This document shows, piece after piece, positions 51,634-61,268 of a DNA stretch of 64,000 bases (positions are counted from its first letter, which is position 1; the number at the start of each line of letters is the position of its first letter). Below the pieces are notes generated by a model, which did no database searches, was not told where the DNA came from, and saw nothing but the letters and a program-made list of their open reading frames with translations. The DNA is from Fictibacillus gelatini DSM 15865. GTDB taxonomy: Bacteria > Bacillota > Bacilli > Bacillales > Fictibacillaceae. The stretch spans positions 1 through 64,000 of the forward strand of contig NZ_KE387229.1 of the NCBI RefSeq assembly GCF_000430745.1, in the 5' to 3' direction. The position numbers were made by a program, and so were the translations under genes.

Positions 51634-54600
51634 TTACTTATTCAACTTCGTAATCCGGCCTTCGAACTTCGGATTGACTTCCCCTTTTGCCTTAACATAT
51701 TTCACGAGGGCGTCAAGGTCGACGATGTCAACAACCTGGTTCTTGCCTTCTTTAAACGTCAAAAAGCTATCGCCTCCGCCGGCAAGGAAGTTGTTTGTCG
51801 TAATTGTGTACGTTTTCGCCGGATCGATCGGTTTGCCGTCCGGGAAGGTAATGTCGACGATACGATCGCCAGCCGGACGGGAATCGTCGTACGTCACCTT
51901 TAATCCCGAAATTTGCAAAAATCTCGGCCTTGTTGGATCGGCCCATTGCTCGTTAAAAATCTTTCTAATCTGTTCGCCGGTCAGTTCCATTTTCACAAGA
52001 TCATTGCCAAACGGTTGAACGGTAAACAACTCGCCCCATGTAATGTCCCCGGCATTAATATCAGAGCGGATGCCGCCAGGGTTCATAAACGCAAAGTCCG
52101 TGCCCGTTTGCGCCTTCATCGAGTCGGCGATCAAGTTTCCTAACGTTATTTCGCCGTCCGCATTCGGGTCCCGGGTAATCGCCTCTGCTGCATGTCCGAC
52201 TACTTCATTGATGATCGGGGCAACATCCTCTTTATATTTATCAACCATCGCTTTTATATCAGCATCGGGTTGAATTTTATCCCGGTACGTTGTAACGATT
52301 TCGCCTTTTTTCGAAACGATGTCTTTCGTATCCGGATCAATTTCAAGGTCTACATCGGAAAAAGCAGTGCCATACGAGTAGGATTGGACAATTAATTTAT
52401 GATCAACAACTGTGTTCGTAAACGCATGATTATGCCCGCCAAATAACACATCGACTTCATCATCGATTTTATTCGCGATATCGACTAATTCTCCCGTTGC
52501 ACCTGTCCCGTCAAAATTGGAGTTGGCCGGGTTGTGGGCAAGAACGACAATCGATTTGACCCCTTTCGCCTTTAACTCCTCTGCCGCTTTATTGATCGCT
52601 TCCGTTTCATCCGTAAACTGCACGCCGGCTACACCGCTCGGAATGACGATGCCTGGCGTGTCGGATAAAACAACACCTATGAAGCCGATCGGAATGCCAT
52701 CTACTTTTTTAATGACGTACGGATCGAGGATCGGTTTTTTCGTCTTTTCATCTATCAAGTTAGCGGCTACATATGGAAAGTTAGCCCCTTCAAACGGCCC
52801 GTATTTCCCTTCTGTTTTCGGGTGGGGACCGCCATGGATGAGGCGAAGCATTTCCGCTACGCCTTCGTCAAATTCATGGTTGCCTACAGTCCCGACATCA
52901 AAGCCGAGCTTGTTTAAAAAACGGATGGTTGGTTCATCTTGAAGGAGCGCCGACACCGGGGAGCTTGCCCCGACCATGTCGCCCGCTTCAACAAGCAATG
53001 TATTCGGATTTGTCGCCTCCCGCTGTTTTAAATAAGCGGCTAAATATTCGGCCCCCCCTGCATTCAATTTCGCATTGTATGTGTCGAGCTGCCCATGAAA
53101 ATCATTGATTCCGAGCAGCTGAACTTTCACATTTTCCTTCTGCTTGGCAGGAAGCTTGAATGAATATTTCGCAAATCCGTCGGAGCTTTCCCCTTCATAG
53201 CGAATCGAGCCGTCTGCTGGAACGACTTTTTGCGCATCAGGTGAAGAGTCGAACACGATGTTCGGATGGCCGCTGACTGCGGCAAACGTCCAGTTGTTAT
53301 CCGCACTCGGATCAATTTTCTTCTGTTCAGTAATATAATCGATCAAAACTTGCCGGTTTTCATCCGGGTATAATTGAACATCTTTCGCATTTTTTACACC
53401 CGGGAATGTTTTAGAGCTTGCCCGGTAGTTATTGGTTACGACAATAAACTCCTGCTTGTCATCAACTGGCTTACCGTTATACTCAAGGTTTTTAATCCGA
53501 TTGGCGTCGGGATTGATGACGTTCCCGCTTTTGTCATACTTTGCAGGCTGCGAGACGTCAATTTGATACGTAACCCCATCGAGTGTATCAAAGTTGTACG
53601 TTGGATAATTGTTATTAATTAAGTTTTGCTCGCCCTCTTTGTTCGGGTCAATCTGGTTGAATTGGCCAGCCGACATCTCCAGCCATTCCTTCACATCCGC
53701 TCCGGTAATCTTAATGGTCGCTACCGTATTGTCGTATAAATAAAGGTCGGCGGCATTTTTAATCGCCATCGTTCCTTTAGGAATGTACGTATAGTAGCTC
53801 GCGCCGTTCCGTCCGCCAGCTTTAAACGGAGCGCCTGCTGACAATACTGGCAAGCCCTCATCTTTCGTTCCTTTTAGTTTTTTGTCGATGTACCACTTCT
53901 GGGCATTCGTTACAATTTGAACGGACGGGTCATCCTGGACTAAGGCAAAGTAGCTATGAATATCCGCCGTTGTTTCCCCTATTGGCTGGCGGACATAATT
54001 AATCGTCCCTAAATGGTCTTTAATGACGGCTGCCAAAATCGACGGATCCGGCTTGGCCAAACTTTTCTTATTCACTTTATCGTAAATCGCCCGCAATTCA
54101 ATGTTGGATTCGGCGATTTTCCATTTTCCTTTTTCTTTTTTCAACGTTAAGTCCATCACGCCAAGATGGTCGCCCCATTTTCCGGACATGATGACCGGTT
54201 TGCCGTGAATGAGCCCTTTATCGTTATCCACATCCGGAATGCCTTTAAAGTCGCCCGGGAATAACTTATGGTTGTGGCCTGAAAATACGGCATCAATTCC
54301 ATTGACCCCGGCTAAATCAACGGCTGCATCTTCTTCCATTTCTGAATATTTGCCATCGCCGATTCCGGAATGGGCAAGGGCGATAATCATATCCGCGCCG
54401 GCCTTTCTCATTTTCGGCACGAATTTCTCTGCCGTTTTTACAATGTCTTTCGTAATGACTTTCCCCTCAAGATTCGTTTTATCCCATTGTGTAATTTGCG
54501 GCGGGGCAAAGCCGATGACTCCGATATTGATTTTCTGTTTTTTGCCGCTTTCATCAATGAATGTCTTTTTTAAAATTTTATACGGTGTGAAATAGTTTTT

Positions 54601-55134
54601 ATCATTGTTTGGATTATTGTCATGGTCATCCTTATAAATATTGGCATTCACATATGGAAAAGGAGAATCATCTAATACTTCCGCTAAATAATCAAGTCCG
54701 TAGTTGAATTCGTGGTTCCCGAGTGATGCTGCATCATAGTTTAAGAGTTTCATTGCTCTAAAAACAGGATGCATTTCACCGTCTTTCAACTTCTTTACCT
54801 TTGCCTTATAATCTCCGAGTGGCGTTCCCTGGATTAAGTCACCATCATCAAACAGCATCGAGTTCTTTACTTCTTTTCTTGCCTGTTTAATTAATGTGGC
54901 GGTTCTCGTTAAGCCGAACTCTTCTGTCTTCGCATCTTTGTAATAATCATAATCAACGATGTTTGTATGAATGTCGGTCGTTTCCATTAGCCTTAGCTTT
55001 ACTTCGTGTTTCGGCTTTTGATGAGGCTTTTCTGCCTTCACTTCCTTTGTCCAGGCAGGAGCAGCCAAAACGGATAATGTTAAAGCCGTGGCCAATAAAG
55101 AACGCCCCATCTTGCGGATGGACTCCCCTTTCAT
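51634..55134 (-). CDS. yfkN: Secreted double-headed 2',3'-cyclic phosphodiesterase / 5'-nucleotidase (YfkN-like)
   Basis: The 1166-residue protein has a signal peptide (about 1-34) and two full nucleotidase units. Unit 1 (about 45-600): LRLMETTDIHTNI, DDGDLIQGTP, LGNHEFNYGLDYL and ALAHSGIGDG, the 2',3'-cyclic-nucleotide phosphodiesterase/3'-nucleotidase type. Unit 2 (about 640-1166): VQLLGINDFHGQLDTY, VEAGDMVGASSP, GNHEFDEGVAEM, LFGGHNHAFTN and PGGIRSDINAGDITWGE, the 5'-nucleotidase type. All metallophosphatase ligands are visible in both. B. subtilis YfkN is about 1460 residues and ends in a sortase signal; here the protein ends with FEGRITKLNK and has no LPxTG-like anchor, so it is probably released. 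It scavenges phosphate and nucleosides outside the cell. Confidence 0.92.
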   Translation of the reverse strand: MKGESIRKMGRSLLATALTLSVLAAPAWTKEVKAEKPHQKPKHEVKLRLMETTDIHTNIVDYDYYKDAKTEEFGLTRTATLIKQARKEVKNSMLFDDGDLIQGTPLGDYKAKVKKLKDGEMHPVFRAMKLLNYDAASLGNHEFNYGLDYLAEVLDDSPFPYVNANIYKDDHDNNPNNDKNYFTPYKILKKTFIDESGKKQKINIGVIGFAPPQITQWDKTNLEGKVITKDIVKTAEKFVPKMRKAGADMIIALAHSGIGDGKYSEMEEDAAVDLAGVNGIDAVFSGHNHKLFPGDFKGIPDVDNDKGLIHGKPVIMSGKWGDHLGVMDLTLKKEKGKWKIAESNIELRAIYDKVNKKSLAKPDPSILAAVIKDHLGTINYVRQPIGETTADIHSYFALVQDDPSVQIVTNAQKWYIDKKLKGTKDEGLPVLSAGAPFKAGGRNGASYYTYIPKGTMAIKNAADLYLYDNTVATIKITGADVKEWLEMSAGQFNQIDPNKEGEQNLINNNYPTYNFDTLDGVTYQIDVSQPAKYDKSGNVINPDANRIKNLEYNGKPVDDKQEFIVVTNNYRASSKTFPGVKNAKDVQLYPDENRQVLIDYITEQKKIDPSADNNWTFAAVSGHPNIVFDSSPDAQKVVPADGSIRYEGESSDGFAKYSFKLPAKQKENVKVQLLGINDFHGQLDTYNAKLNAGGAEYLAAYLKQREATNPNTLLVEAGDMVGASSPVSALLQDEPTIRFLNKLGFDVGTVGNHEFDEGVAEMLRLIHGGPHPKTEGKYGPFEGANFPYVAANLIDEKTKKPILDPYVIKKVDGIPIGFIGVVLSDTPGIVIPSGVAGVQFTDETEAINKAAEELKAKGVKSIVVLAHNPANSNFDGTGATGELVDIANKIDDEVDVLFGGHNHAFTNTVVDHKLIVQSYSYGTAFSDVDLEIDPDTKDIVSKKGEIVTTYRDKIQPDADIKAMVDKYKEDVAPIINEVVGHAAEAITRDPNADGEITLGNLIADSMKAQTGTDFAFMNPGGIRSDINAGDITWGELFTVQPFGNDLVKMELTGEQIRKIFNEQWADPTRPRFLQISGLKVTYDDSRPAGDRIVDITFPDGKPIDPAKTYTITTNNFLAGGGDSFLTFKEGKNQVVDIVDLDALVKYVKAKGEVNPKFEGRITKLNK

Positions 55135-55278
55135 GTAAATCCCCCTTGTAAAATTTAGTAGCTTTCGAATCTATTATAATATTGGAAAAATCCGTTGTGA
55201 TTAGTATTTTGCACCTGCTAGATAAATTGAGAAAATATTACTACGAAATTGGTATTTAAATCCACCTCCCATGCTGAA

Positions 55279-55687
55279 CTAGTGCCCCTTCTAGAAAAAT
55301 AGTTTTCAGTACTCGTTATTTTAAGAACACCTCGTTAGATCTGTGAAATGAGGAAAAACGATCACGAATCGTTACATCATTTAAAACGATTTCGTTCTCG
55401 GACAATAAGGGCTCTTATTTGGACAATAAGTCATCCGGTTTAGACAATAACATCTTACTTTTGGACAATAAGCGAAAAAAACTACTCATTTTATTGTCCG
55501 ACTGAGGCTACTTTTTGTCCGATGGAAACGATTTATTATCGGAAATCCACTGTTTATTGTCCAAATGCCATGAAAATAGCACCACACTACGACACTAGAG
55601 AAGTTTGATCCTGTTTTTTCCTTCTATTTTTTACAGGCGAAAATGGATTCTTGAAAATAAGAACTTTCTTAACTGAAAGGGCACTAG
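55279..55687. mobile_element. MITE-like element, copy D (complete)
   Basis: A 409-bp copy with CTAGTGCCCCTTC and GAAAGGGCACTAG ends. Forward words lie at 55400, 55421, 55442 and 55463; inverted words at 55491, 55512, 55533 and 55554, every step 21 bp. It lies in the divergent spacer between the nucleotidase gene and yajQ, where no other gene was recognised. Confidence 0.85.
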
Positions 55688-55786
55688 TAAAAAAGCCGAA
55701 ACCATTTTAAACCGCTAAAAATTCGGATATACTTGAGTAGAATGATATAGTCGGAAACCATTACGAGAATAGGAGGTTTATCTTAA

Positions 55787-56284
55787 ATGAGTAAAGAAAG
55801 TTCGTTTGACATTGTTTCAAAAGTCGATCTTTCCGAGGTTGATAATGCCATTAATATCGCTATGAAAGAAATTGCTAACCGCTATGATTTCAAAGGAAGT
55901 AAAAGTGAATTGAAACTGGATAAGTCAACCGGTGAGCTTACGCTTGTTTCAGATGACGAATATAAGCTGGAGCAGTTGAAGGATGTATTAATTAGCAAAC
56001 TTATTAAACGCAATGTACCGATTAAAAACTTGGACTATGGGAAAGTCGAGCCAGCCTCAGGCGGAACGGTCCGCCAACGGGCGAAATTGGTTCAAGGGAT
56101 TGACAAAGAGAACGCGAAAAAAATCAATACGATCATTAAAAACTCAAAACTGAAAGTCAAAAGCCAGGTTCAAGATGATCAAGTCCGCGTGACCGGCAAA
56201 AGCCGCGACGACCTGCAACAAATCATCGCTCTTATCCGCGAAGCCGATCTTCCAATTGACGTACAGTTTATTAATTATCGATAA
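55787..56284 (+). CDS. yajQ: YajQ family nucleotide-binding protein (DUF520)
   Basis: ATG 55787 lies behind GGAGG. The 165-residue protein has full family length with [56 protein letters not shown] and [20 protein letters not shown], ending [12 protein letters not shown]. YajQ proteins have two ferredoxin-like domains. Some bind cyclic di-GMP; the role in Bacillus is not clear. Single gene with a terminator. Confidence 0.93.
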   Translation: MSKESSFDIVSKVDLSEVDNAINIAMKEIANRYDFKGSKSELKLDKSTGELTLVSDDEYKLEQLKDVLISKLIKRNVPIKNLDYGKVEPASGGTVRQRAKLVQGIDKENAKKINTIIKNSKLKVKSQVQDDQVRVTGKSRDDLQQIIALIREADLPIDVQFINYR

Positions 56285-56290
56285 TATCAC

Positions 56291-56318
56291 GGGCTGCCGG
56301 AGAAATTTCGGCAGCCCT
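56291..56318. terminator. Terminator between yajQ and the SLAP gene
   Basis: GGGCTGCCG / CGGCAGCCC stem with an AGAAATTT loop; both convergent genes end here. Confidence 0.8.
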
Positions 56319-56689
56319 TAACTTATGGATAGCGATCCTTTTTCCAGAACTGAATCCTGTTCAAAACTTCCAACCGGGAAAATAAACGTCCAGGGCATGC
56401 TCGTCTTTCCTGGAACAACCAGCGATGGCAAGTAGAACGTAGACCCCGCGGCCGCCTTTCCATTCACTACATAAGATAAATGAATTCCATCAAAGTTGAT
56501 CGGATCCCTGGTAAAATTGTTGATGATCACCGTTATAAGCCATTCCCCTTTATGGTTCACCGCTTCCCATAATGGAGTAAACGTTATCCCTTCTCCATTA
56601 TGTATTTCCCGGAACGCCCGTTCAATTTCTGTTCTGTCCTTTTGCGAAATTGCTTTTTCCCATGATTCCTCTAATAGTAGTTGTTGCAC
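56318..56689 (-). CDS. SLAP-domain protein
   Basis: GTG 56689 lies seven bases after AGAGG, giving 123 residues; the open frame upstream to 56746 is not conserved. The protein reads QQLLLEESWEKAISQKDR, NGEGITFTPLWEAVNHKGE, LITVIINNFTRDPINFDGIH and LVVPGKTSMPWTFIFP, the pattern of the SLAP (bacterial surface layer-like) domain. No signal peptide is visible, as in other short Bacillus members. The function is unknown. Confidence 0.75.
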   Translation of the reverse strand: MQQLLLEESWEKAISQKDRTEIERAFREIHNGEGITFTPLWEAVNHKGEWLITVIINNFTRDPINFDGIHLSYVVNGKAAAGSTFYLPSLVVPGKTSMPWTFIFPVGSFEQDSVLEKGSLSIS

Positions 56690-56819
56690 GCTCTTCACCT
56701 CTTTCCTACGACTATAGCATACTTTCTTGCTCCAAAAAAATCTCAAAAAAAGGAATTTTTGAAACCATTGTCGAAATGCTTCTAGTCAGATACTTAAGAA
56801 TTAAAAGCGAGGTATGATC

Positions 56820-58415
56820 ATGTCGAATGTCACAGCAAGCTCCGCCACGGGAGAAAAAATGAAAAAGAAACCGGATAAAAATATAGCCGGATTTCTCCTC
56901 CCTCTAGTTGCCATACTTATTTTTTTCAGTTTGGTGATCGTCCATAATGTGAAGGGTGAAACGAAACTCCCTTCTAAAAAATGGAGCCGCTCTATCCAGC
57001 TTCCTGCCCTTTCAGATGATAAAGCCCCTTTCATGTGGCGCGGGGATCATGGCTTTGACCTTTATACAACAACGGAAAGCAAAATGACGCATTTAACAGT
57101 AGACGATAAGCTTAATGTTAAAAAGTCTTCATCGATACGTGTTCATACAGACAAAAACAGTCCGTTCTGGGCCAATAAAAACAAAGTGTTCGCCCTGTCA
57201 AATGGGAACTTGACTCTTTTTACAAAAAACGGCGAAAAAGTCATTGACCAAAACGTTGATAGCCTTGCCGGTAGTCAGGACGCTATTATGTATTACAAAG
57301 GAAATAAGCTTTACATTTTAAATCCGGAAACGTTAAAGAAAACATTTATTAAAACAGAAAAGCATCTTATCGCGGATGTTGTCGGCAATCCGGGCTCGGC
57401 TTCATTTTTGGTCGCAACGGGAGGCGACTCGGAAGTCAGGCTGTCCTACTTCCAAAAGAGCGGCTCCGGATACAAAGAAATCCCTGTTTTAACCGAAACG
57501 AAAGGCGTCGATGAAAGCATGTTCGGCTATCACTTTGCCGAAGATGGTAATAAGCTTGCTGTTTCTTTTGTCAAAGGCACGACGAAACAAGGGACAAAAC
57601 AGTTTTATGCCTATTTAGGAACAGGGACTCTTCCCCAATTAAATAAAGTGCCTTTTCATAAAATTCTCTTTAGCGATAAAGAAAACGGGCGGACGATTGA
57701 AAATCCCGACAATATAAGGGTCTCATTTGAGGGGAATGATCCGACCTTACTTTTCTCTGCAACAGGGCCGATTAATCATAAAAAAGAGGCAATTAATGTT
57801 TATAAAGCGGAAAAAGAAGAAGGGAAATGGGTAGCTGCCCGGATCAGCACGACACCCGGAATGTCGCAATATGCCATGCATTTAAATAAGAAAACGGTGA
57901 TTTGGCTGAATAACAATCGCGGGGATCAATTTACTCTTTATGGGGCAAGCCAAAACAAGCAGGTAATAGCGGAAAGCCAAAAGATGGCGAAGGCGGACTT
58001 TGAAAATAGCATCATTGATGCTTTTTCCTCTATTCTCGTTTCGTTTATCGTCATGACGAATGCCTTTGTCTGGATTATTCCGCCGGCCCTGTTCCTTGTC
58101 ATTTTGTATGTAGTGAAAATCAATGAAATTGAAGATGATAAACTGTGGGTGAAAATAACAGCGATCGCGCTTTATCTCGCCACCCAATTGTATGTCATTC
58201 AAAAACTGTTTAATGCACGGTTTGAAACGTTCGCGCCGCCCTATCTCACCTTTGCCGGAAGCCATTATCTCATCCCGCTCTTCATCGGCCTTCTCTCGCT
58301 GGCGATAGTAAAAGCCGGAAAAGGAGCCGAATGGGGCTTATTCAGTAAAGTGGCTTACTTTATTGGAGTGGACGTATTGATCGTCATGTTCCTGATCGGA
58401 CCGTATGTTTATTAA
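56820..58415 (+). CDS. Large membrane protein with extracytoplasmic beta-propeller-like domain
   Basis: ATG 56820 lies behind GCGAGGT; an ATG two codons earlier is possible. The 531-residue protein has an N-terminal TM helix (IAGFLLPLVAILIFFSLVIV), then about 350 residues of alternating strands with repeated phrases such as ALSNGNLTLFTKNG and MYYKGNKLYILNPE, like WD/PQQ-type blades. Four C-terminal TM helices follow (from IIDAFSSILVSFIVMTNA to DVLIVMFLIGPYVY). No catalytic motif was found and I do not recognise the family. It stands alone with its own terminator. Confidence 0.75.
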   Translation: MSNVTASSATGEKMKKKPDKNIAGFLLPLVAILIFFSLVIVHNVKGETKLPSKKWSRSIQLPALSDDKAPFMWRGDHGFDLYTTTESKMTHLTVDDKLNVKKSSSIRVHTDKNSPFWANKNKVFALSNGNLTLFTKNGEKVIDQNVDSLAGSQDAIMYYKGNKLYILNPETLKKTFIKTEKHLIADVVGNPGSASFLVATGGDSEVRLSYFQKSGSGYKEIPVLTETKGVDESMFGYHFAEDGNKLAVSFVKGTTKQGTKQFYAYLGTGTLPQLNKVPFHKILFSDKENGRTIENPDNIRVSFEGNDPTLLFSATGPINHKKEAINVYKAEKEEGKWVAARISTTPGMSQYAMHLNKKTVIWLNNNRGDQFTLYGASQNKQVIAESQKMAKADFENSIIDAFSSILVSFIVMTNAFVWIIPPALFLVILYVVKINEIEDDKLWVKITAIALYLATQLYVIQKLFNARFETFAPPYLTFAGSHYLIPLFIGLLSLAIVKAGKGAEWGLFSKVAYFIGVDVLIVMFLIGPYVY

Positions 58416-58454
58416 AAACACCGATATCCTTATCCCGGATATCGGTGTTTCATT
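58416..58454 (+). terminator. Terminator of the 531-aa membrane protein gene
   Basis: AACACCGATATCC / GGATATCGGTGTT stem with a TTCATT tail. Confidence 0.9.
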
Positions 58455-58586
58455 GTTCGTAATCATTACATTACATTTACAGTATCTTCATAAACCAATC
58501 AATCTGGCTTAATAGTTAAAGCTTATCATGAACTTAAATCAACATCGTTACCCGTAGTGAATCCTTCGAAAAGGGGAGAGGCTAGC

Positions 58587-58694
58587 ATGGACGTTAACGA
58601 AAATTGTGATGTAATGATCGGCTTACTATGGGGTGTCGCCATGTGCACACCCGTCTGGCTACTCTTTGGCGTGCTTTACGTTTTATTTACTTGA
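58587..58694 (+). CDS. Small single-span membrane peptide (35 aa)
   Basis: ATG 58587 lies behind AAAAGGGGAG. The 35 residues read MDVNENCDVMIGLLWGVAMC then a hydrophobic TPVWLLFGVLYVLFT. A strong terminator follows directly (58702-58740), and the upstream gene has its own terminator. This makes a self-contained transcription unit and supports expression. No family is recognised. Confidence 0.6.
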   Translation: MDVNENCDVMIGLLWGVAMCTPVWLLFGVLYVLFT

Positions 58695-58701
58695 TAGATC
58701 A

Positions 58702-58740
58702 AGAAAGACCTCCTATTCCACGAAAGGAGGTCTTTCCTTT
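58702..58740 (+). terminator. Terminator of the 35-aa peptide gene
   Basis: GAAAGACCTCCT / AGGAGGTCTTTC stem and CTTTT tail. Confidence 0.9.
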
Positions 58741-58877
58741 TGAATCCGCCTTTACATTCCTTCATATTTCTTCACATTCGCTTTACAAACACTTTACCGA
58801 GACTTAACCGCGCAGAGCCTGTAAATACGTTAAGGTGAATATGAAGATGTCAGAAACAAAATAAAGGAGTTTTGATC

Positions 58878-59912
58878 ATGATCCATTTCGCGATTGTTGG
58901 CTGCGGCCATATTGCTAAAAAGCATGCTGAAGCGATTGAACAAATTCCAGATGCTAAACTGACAGCCGTATGTGATACCGTGCCTTTCCATATGGACTAT
59001 TACCGTGATCGATATAATGCAGAAACCTATATTCATTTCAACGAATTGTTGGATGATCCGGCCATTGATGTGATCAATATTTGTACGCCAAGCGGTTTCC
59101 ATGCGGCTCTTGCCGTCCGCGCAGCAAAAGCAAAAAAACATATCATCGTTGAAAAACCGATCGCGTTATCGCTTGAAGATACCGACCAAATCATCCGCGC
59201 CTGTGAAGAAAACAGCGTCAAACTTGCAGTCATCCACCCGAACCGCTTTCGTCCAGCGATGATGGAGCTGAAAAAAATTGTCGAAAGCGGGAAGCTCGGA
59301 AAAATAAGCCATGTGAATGCGACTGTCCGCTGGAATCGAAACCAGAGTTATTATGACCAGGCGCCATGGCGCGGAACGAAATCACTTGATGGCGGAGTAT
59401 TGATGAACCAGGCCATTCACAACCTTGACCTCATGCTGTGGATGATGGGTGGAGTTCAAGAGGTGTTTAGCATGAGTGCAACGAGATTGCGAAACATTGA
59501 AGCAGAGGATGTATGCACAGGTCTCGTTAAATTTGCCAACGGGGCGCTTGGCGTCATCGAAACAGCAACCACCGTTTATCCACGCAATTTCGAAGAATCA
59601 CTGAGCATCTTTGCGGAAAACGGAACGATCAAGATCGGCGGCCCGTCTGCCATACACATCGAACACTGGGACGTGAAAGGCATGAATCGTGAGGAAGTCG
59701 ACCGTTTCGTCAGCCAAATTGAAAAGGATCCTTATGGCAAGCCAGGACATCAATGCTTGATCGAAGACATGATTCAGGCGATCAAAGAAGACCGGCAGCC
59801 TGCCGTAACAGGAACTGACGGGAAGAGGGCATTGGAACTTGTCCTTGCAATGTATAAATCAGCCGAAACGAATCAACCTTTCAAGCTAACATACGAGGAG
59901 GTTCCACGATGA
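58878..59912 (+). CDS. Gfo/Idh/MocA dehydrogenase (UDP-GlcNAc-uronate 3-dehydrogenase type)
   Basis: ATG 58878 lies eight bases after AAAGGAG. The 344-residue protein has the NAD Rossmann motif FAIVGCGHIAKKHAEAI, the family signature IIVEKPIALSLEDTDQII (EKP) and GGVLMNQAIHNLDLMLWMMG with the catalytic His. It resembles WlbA/WbpB, which oxidise UDP-N-acetylglucosaminuronate at C3. The next gene encodes a UDP-sugar 6-dehydrogenase that would make this substrate, which supports the call. It heads the polysaccharide operon; the stop overlaps the next start by four bases. Confidence 0.85.
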   Translation: MIHFAIVGCGHIAKKHAEAIEQIPDAKLTAVCDTVPFHMDYYRDRYNAETYIHFNELLDDPAIDVINICTPSGFHAALAVRAAKAKKHIIVEKPIALSLEDTDQIIRACEENSVKLAVIHPNRFRPAMMELKKIVESGKLGKISHVNATVRWNRNQSYYDQAPWRGTKSLDGGVLMNQAIHNLDLMLWMMGGVQEVFSMSATRLRNIEAEDVCTGLVKFANGALGVIETATTVYPRNFEESLSIFAENGTIKIGGPSAIHIEHWDVKGMNREEVDRFVSQIEKDPYGKPGHQCLIEDMIQAIKEDRQPAVTGTDGKRALELVLAMYKSAETNQPFKLTYEEVPR

Positions 59913-61234
59913 TAGAAGTTCTAAATGAAACAACGTTGCTCGAAAAAATTGAAACGAAAGAAGCAGTTATTGGTGTCGTTGGCCTTGGATACGTTGGCCT
60001 TCCGCTCGCTGTGGAAAAAGCAAAAGCTGGCTTTAAAGTGATCGGCTTCGACATTCAGGAAAGCCGCGTCAATATGGTGAACGAAGGAGTGAACTACATT
60101 GGCGATGTCGTTGATGAAGAACTCGCCGAACTGGCTCTAGCCGGACGAATCACGGCAACGACCGACTATTCCTTCATTCGCGAAGTCGACACTGTTGCGA
60201 TCTGTGTTCCAACTCCGCTTGATACGTATTATCAGCCTGACACTTCCTATGTTGAAAATTCGGCAAAAGAAATTGCCAAATATGTCCACAAAGGGATGCT
60301 TATCGTACTGGAAAGCACCACCTATCCGGGAACGACCGAAGAACTGCTCTTGCCGATCATTGAATCAAGCGGCCTGAAGTGCGGGAGGGATATATTCATC
60401 GCCTATTCCCCGGAGCGGGTTGACCCGGGAAATAAAATCTACAATACGAAAAACACGCCAAAAGTCGTCGGCGGCGTTACACCGGAATGCACCAAAATTG
60501 CCGCTGCATTATATAAGGCGGTTCTTGAAAGCGACATTCATGAAGTATCGAGCCCGGCTGTCGCTGAAATGGAAAAAATATTGGAAAACACGTTCCGCAA
60601 CATCAATATTGGACTCGCCAACGAGATGGCGATTTTATGCCATAAAATGAACCTCAACGTTTGGGAAGTGATTGAGGCGGCGTCAACAAAGCCATACGGA
60701 TTCATGGCGTTTTATCCGGGGCCGGGTCTTGGCGGACACTGCATCCCGATTGATCCGTTTTACTTAACATGGAAAGCGAGAGAATACCACTATCATACAC
60801 GTTTGATTGAAACGGCAGGGGAAATCAACAACAGCATGGCCGACTTCGTCATTGACCGCTGTATGAGAATTTTAAACCAGGAGCAAAAAGCACTAAAAGG
60901 CGCAAAGGTGGTATTACTCGGTGTTGCCTACAAAAAAGACATTGATGATATGCGCGAATCACCGGTGCTTCCGATTATTGAACAGCTTGATCAGTCAGGT
61001 TCCGAGTGGACGGTTGTTGACCCATATGTCGCTTCTTTCAAATATAAAGGAGATATGGTTCGGACAGTGCCGCTTTCTAAAGAGCTACTTGAGAATGCTG
61101 ACCTTGTCATTTTAACAACGGACCATTCGAATTTCGACTATGAAATGATTGCCGAACATACAACCACGTTGTTCGACACGAGAAATGCGTTTAAAGGATT
61201 GGCAACGAAAATTAAAAACTATCATTTGCTTTAA
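59909..61234 (+). CDS. UDP-N-acetylglucosamine 6-dehydrogenase type nucleotide-sugar dehydrogenase
   Basis: ATG 59909 follows GAGGAGG inside the previous gene (ATGA overlap). The 441-residue protein has the NAD motif IGVVGLGYVGLPLAVEKA, LESTTYPGTTEELLLPI, FIAYSPERVDPGN, the substrate region EKILENTFRNINIGLANEMA and the catalytic Cys in GPGLGGHCIPIDPFYLTW. The C-terminal domain has VVLLGVAYKKDIDDMRESP. The SPERVDPGN form is typical of WbpA/TviB-like enzymes acting on UDP-GlcNAc or UDP-GalNAc rather than UDP-glucose (inference). It gives the UDP-uronate for the neighbouring dehydrogenase. Confidence 0.88.
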   Translation: MIEVLNETTLLEKIETKEAVIGVVGLGYVGLPLAVEKAKAGFKVIGFDIQESRVNMVNEGVNYIGDVVDEELAELALAGRITATTDYSFIREVDTVAICVPTPLDTYYQPDTSYVENSAKEIAKYVHKGMLIVLESTTYPGTTEELLLPIIESSGLKCGRDIFIAYSPERVDPGNKIYNTKNTPKVVGGVTPECTKIAAALYKAVLESDIHEVSSPAVAEMEKILENTFRNINIGLANEMAILCHKMNLNVWEVIEAASTKPYGFMAFYPGPGLGGHCIPIDPFYLTWKAREYHYHTRLIETAGEINNSMADFVIDRCMRILNQEQKALKGAKVVLLGVAYKKDIDDMRESPVLPIIEQLDQSGSEWTVVDPYVASFKYKGDMVRTVPLSKELLENADLVILTTDHSNFDYEMIAEHTTTLFDTRNAFKGLATKIKNYHLL

Positions 61235-61268
61235 TCAAACTATTGTCTCGGACTTGGAGTGAGGCCAT

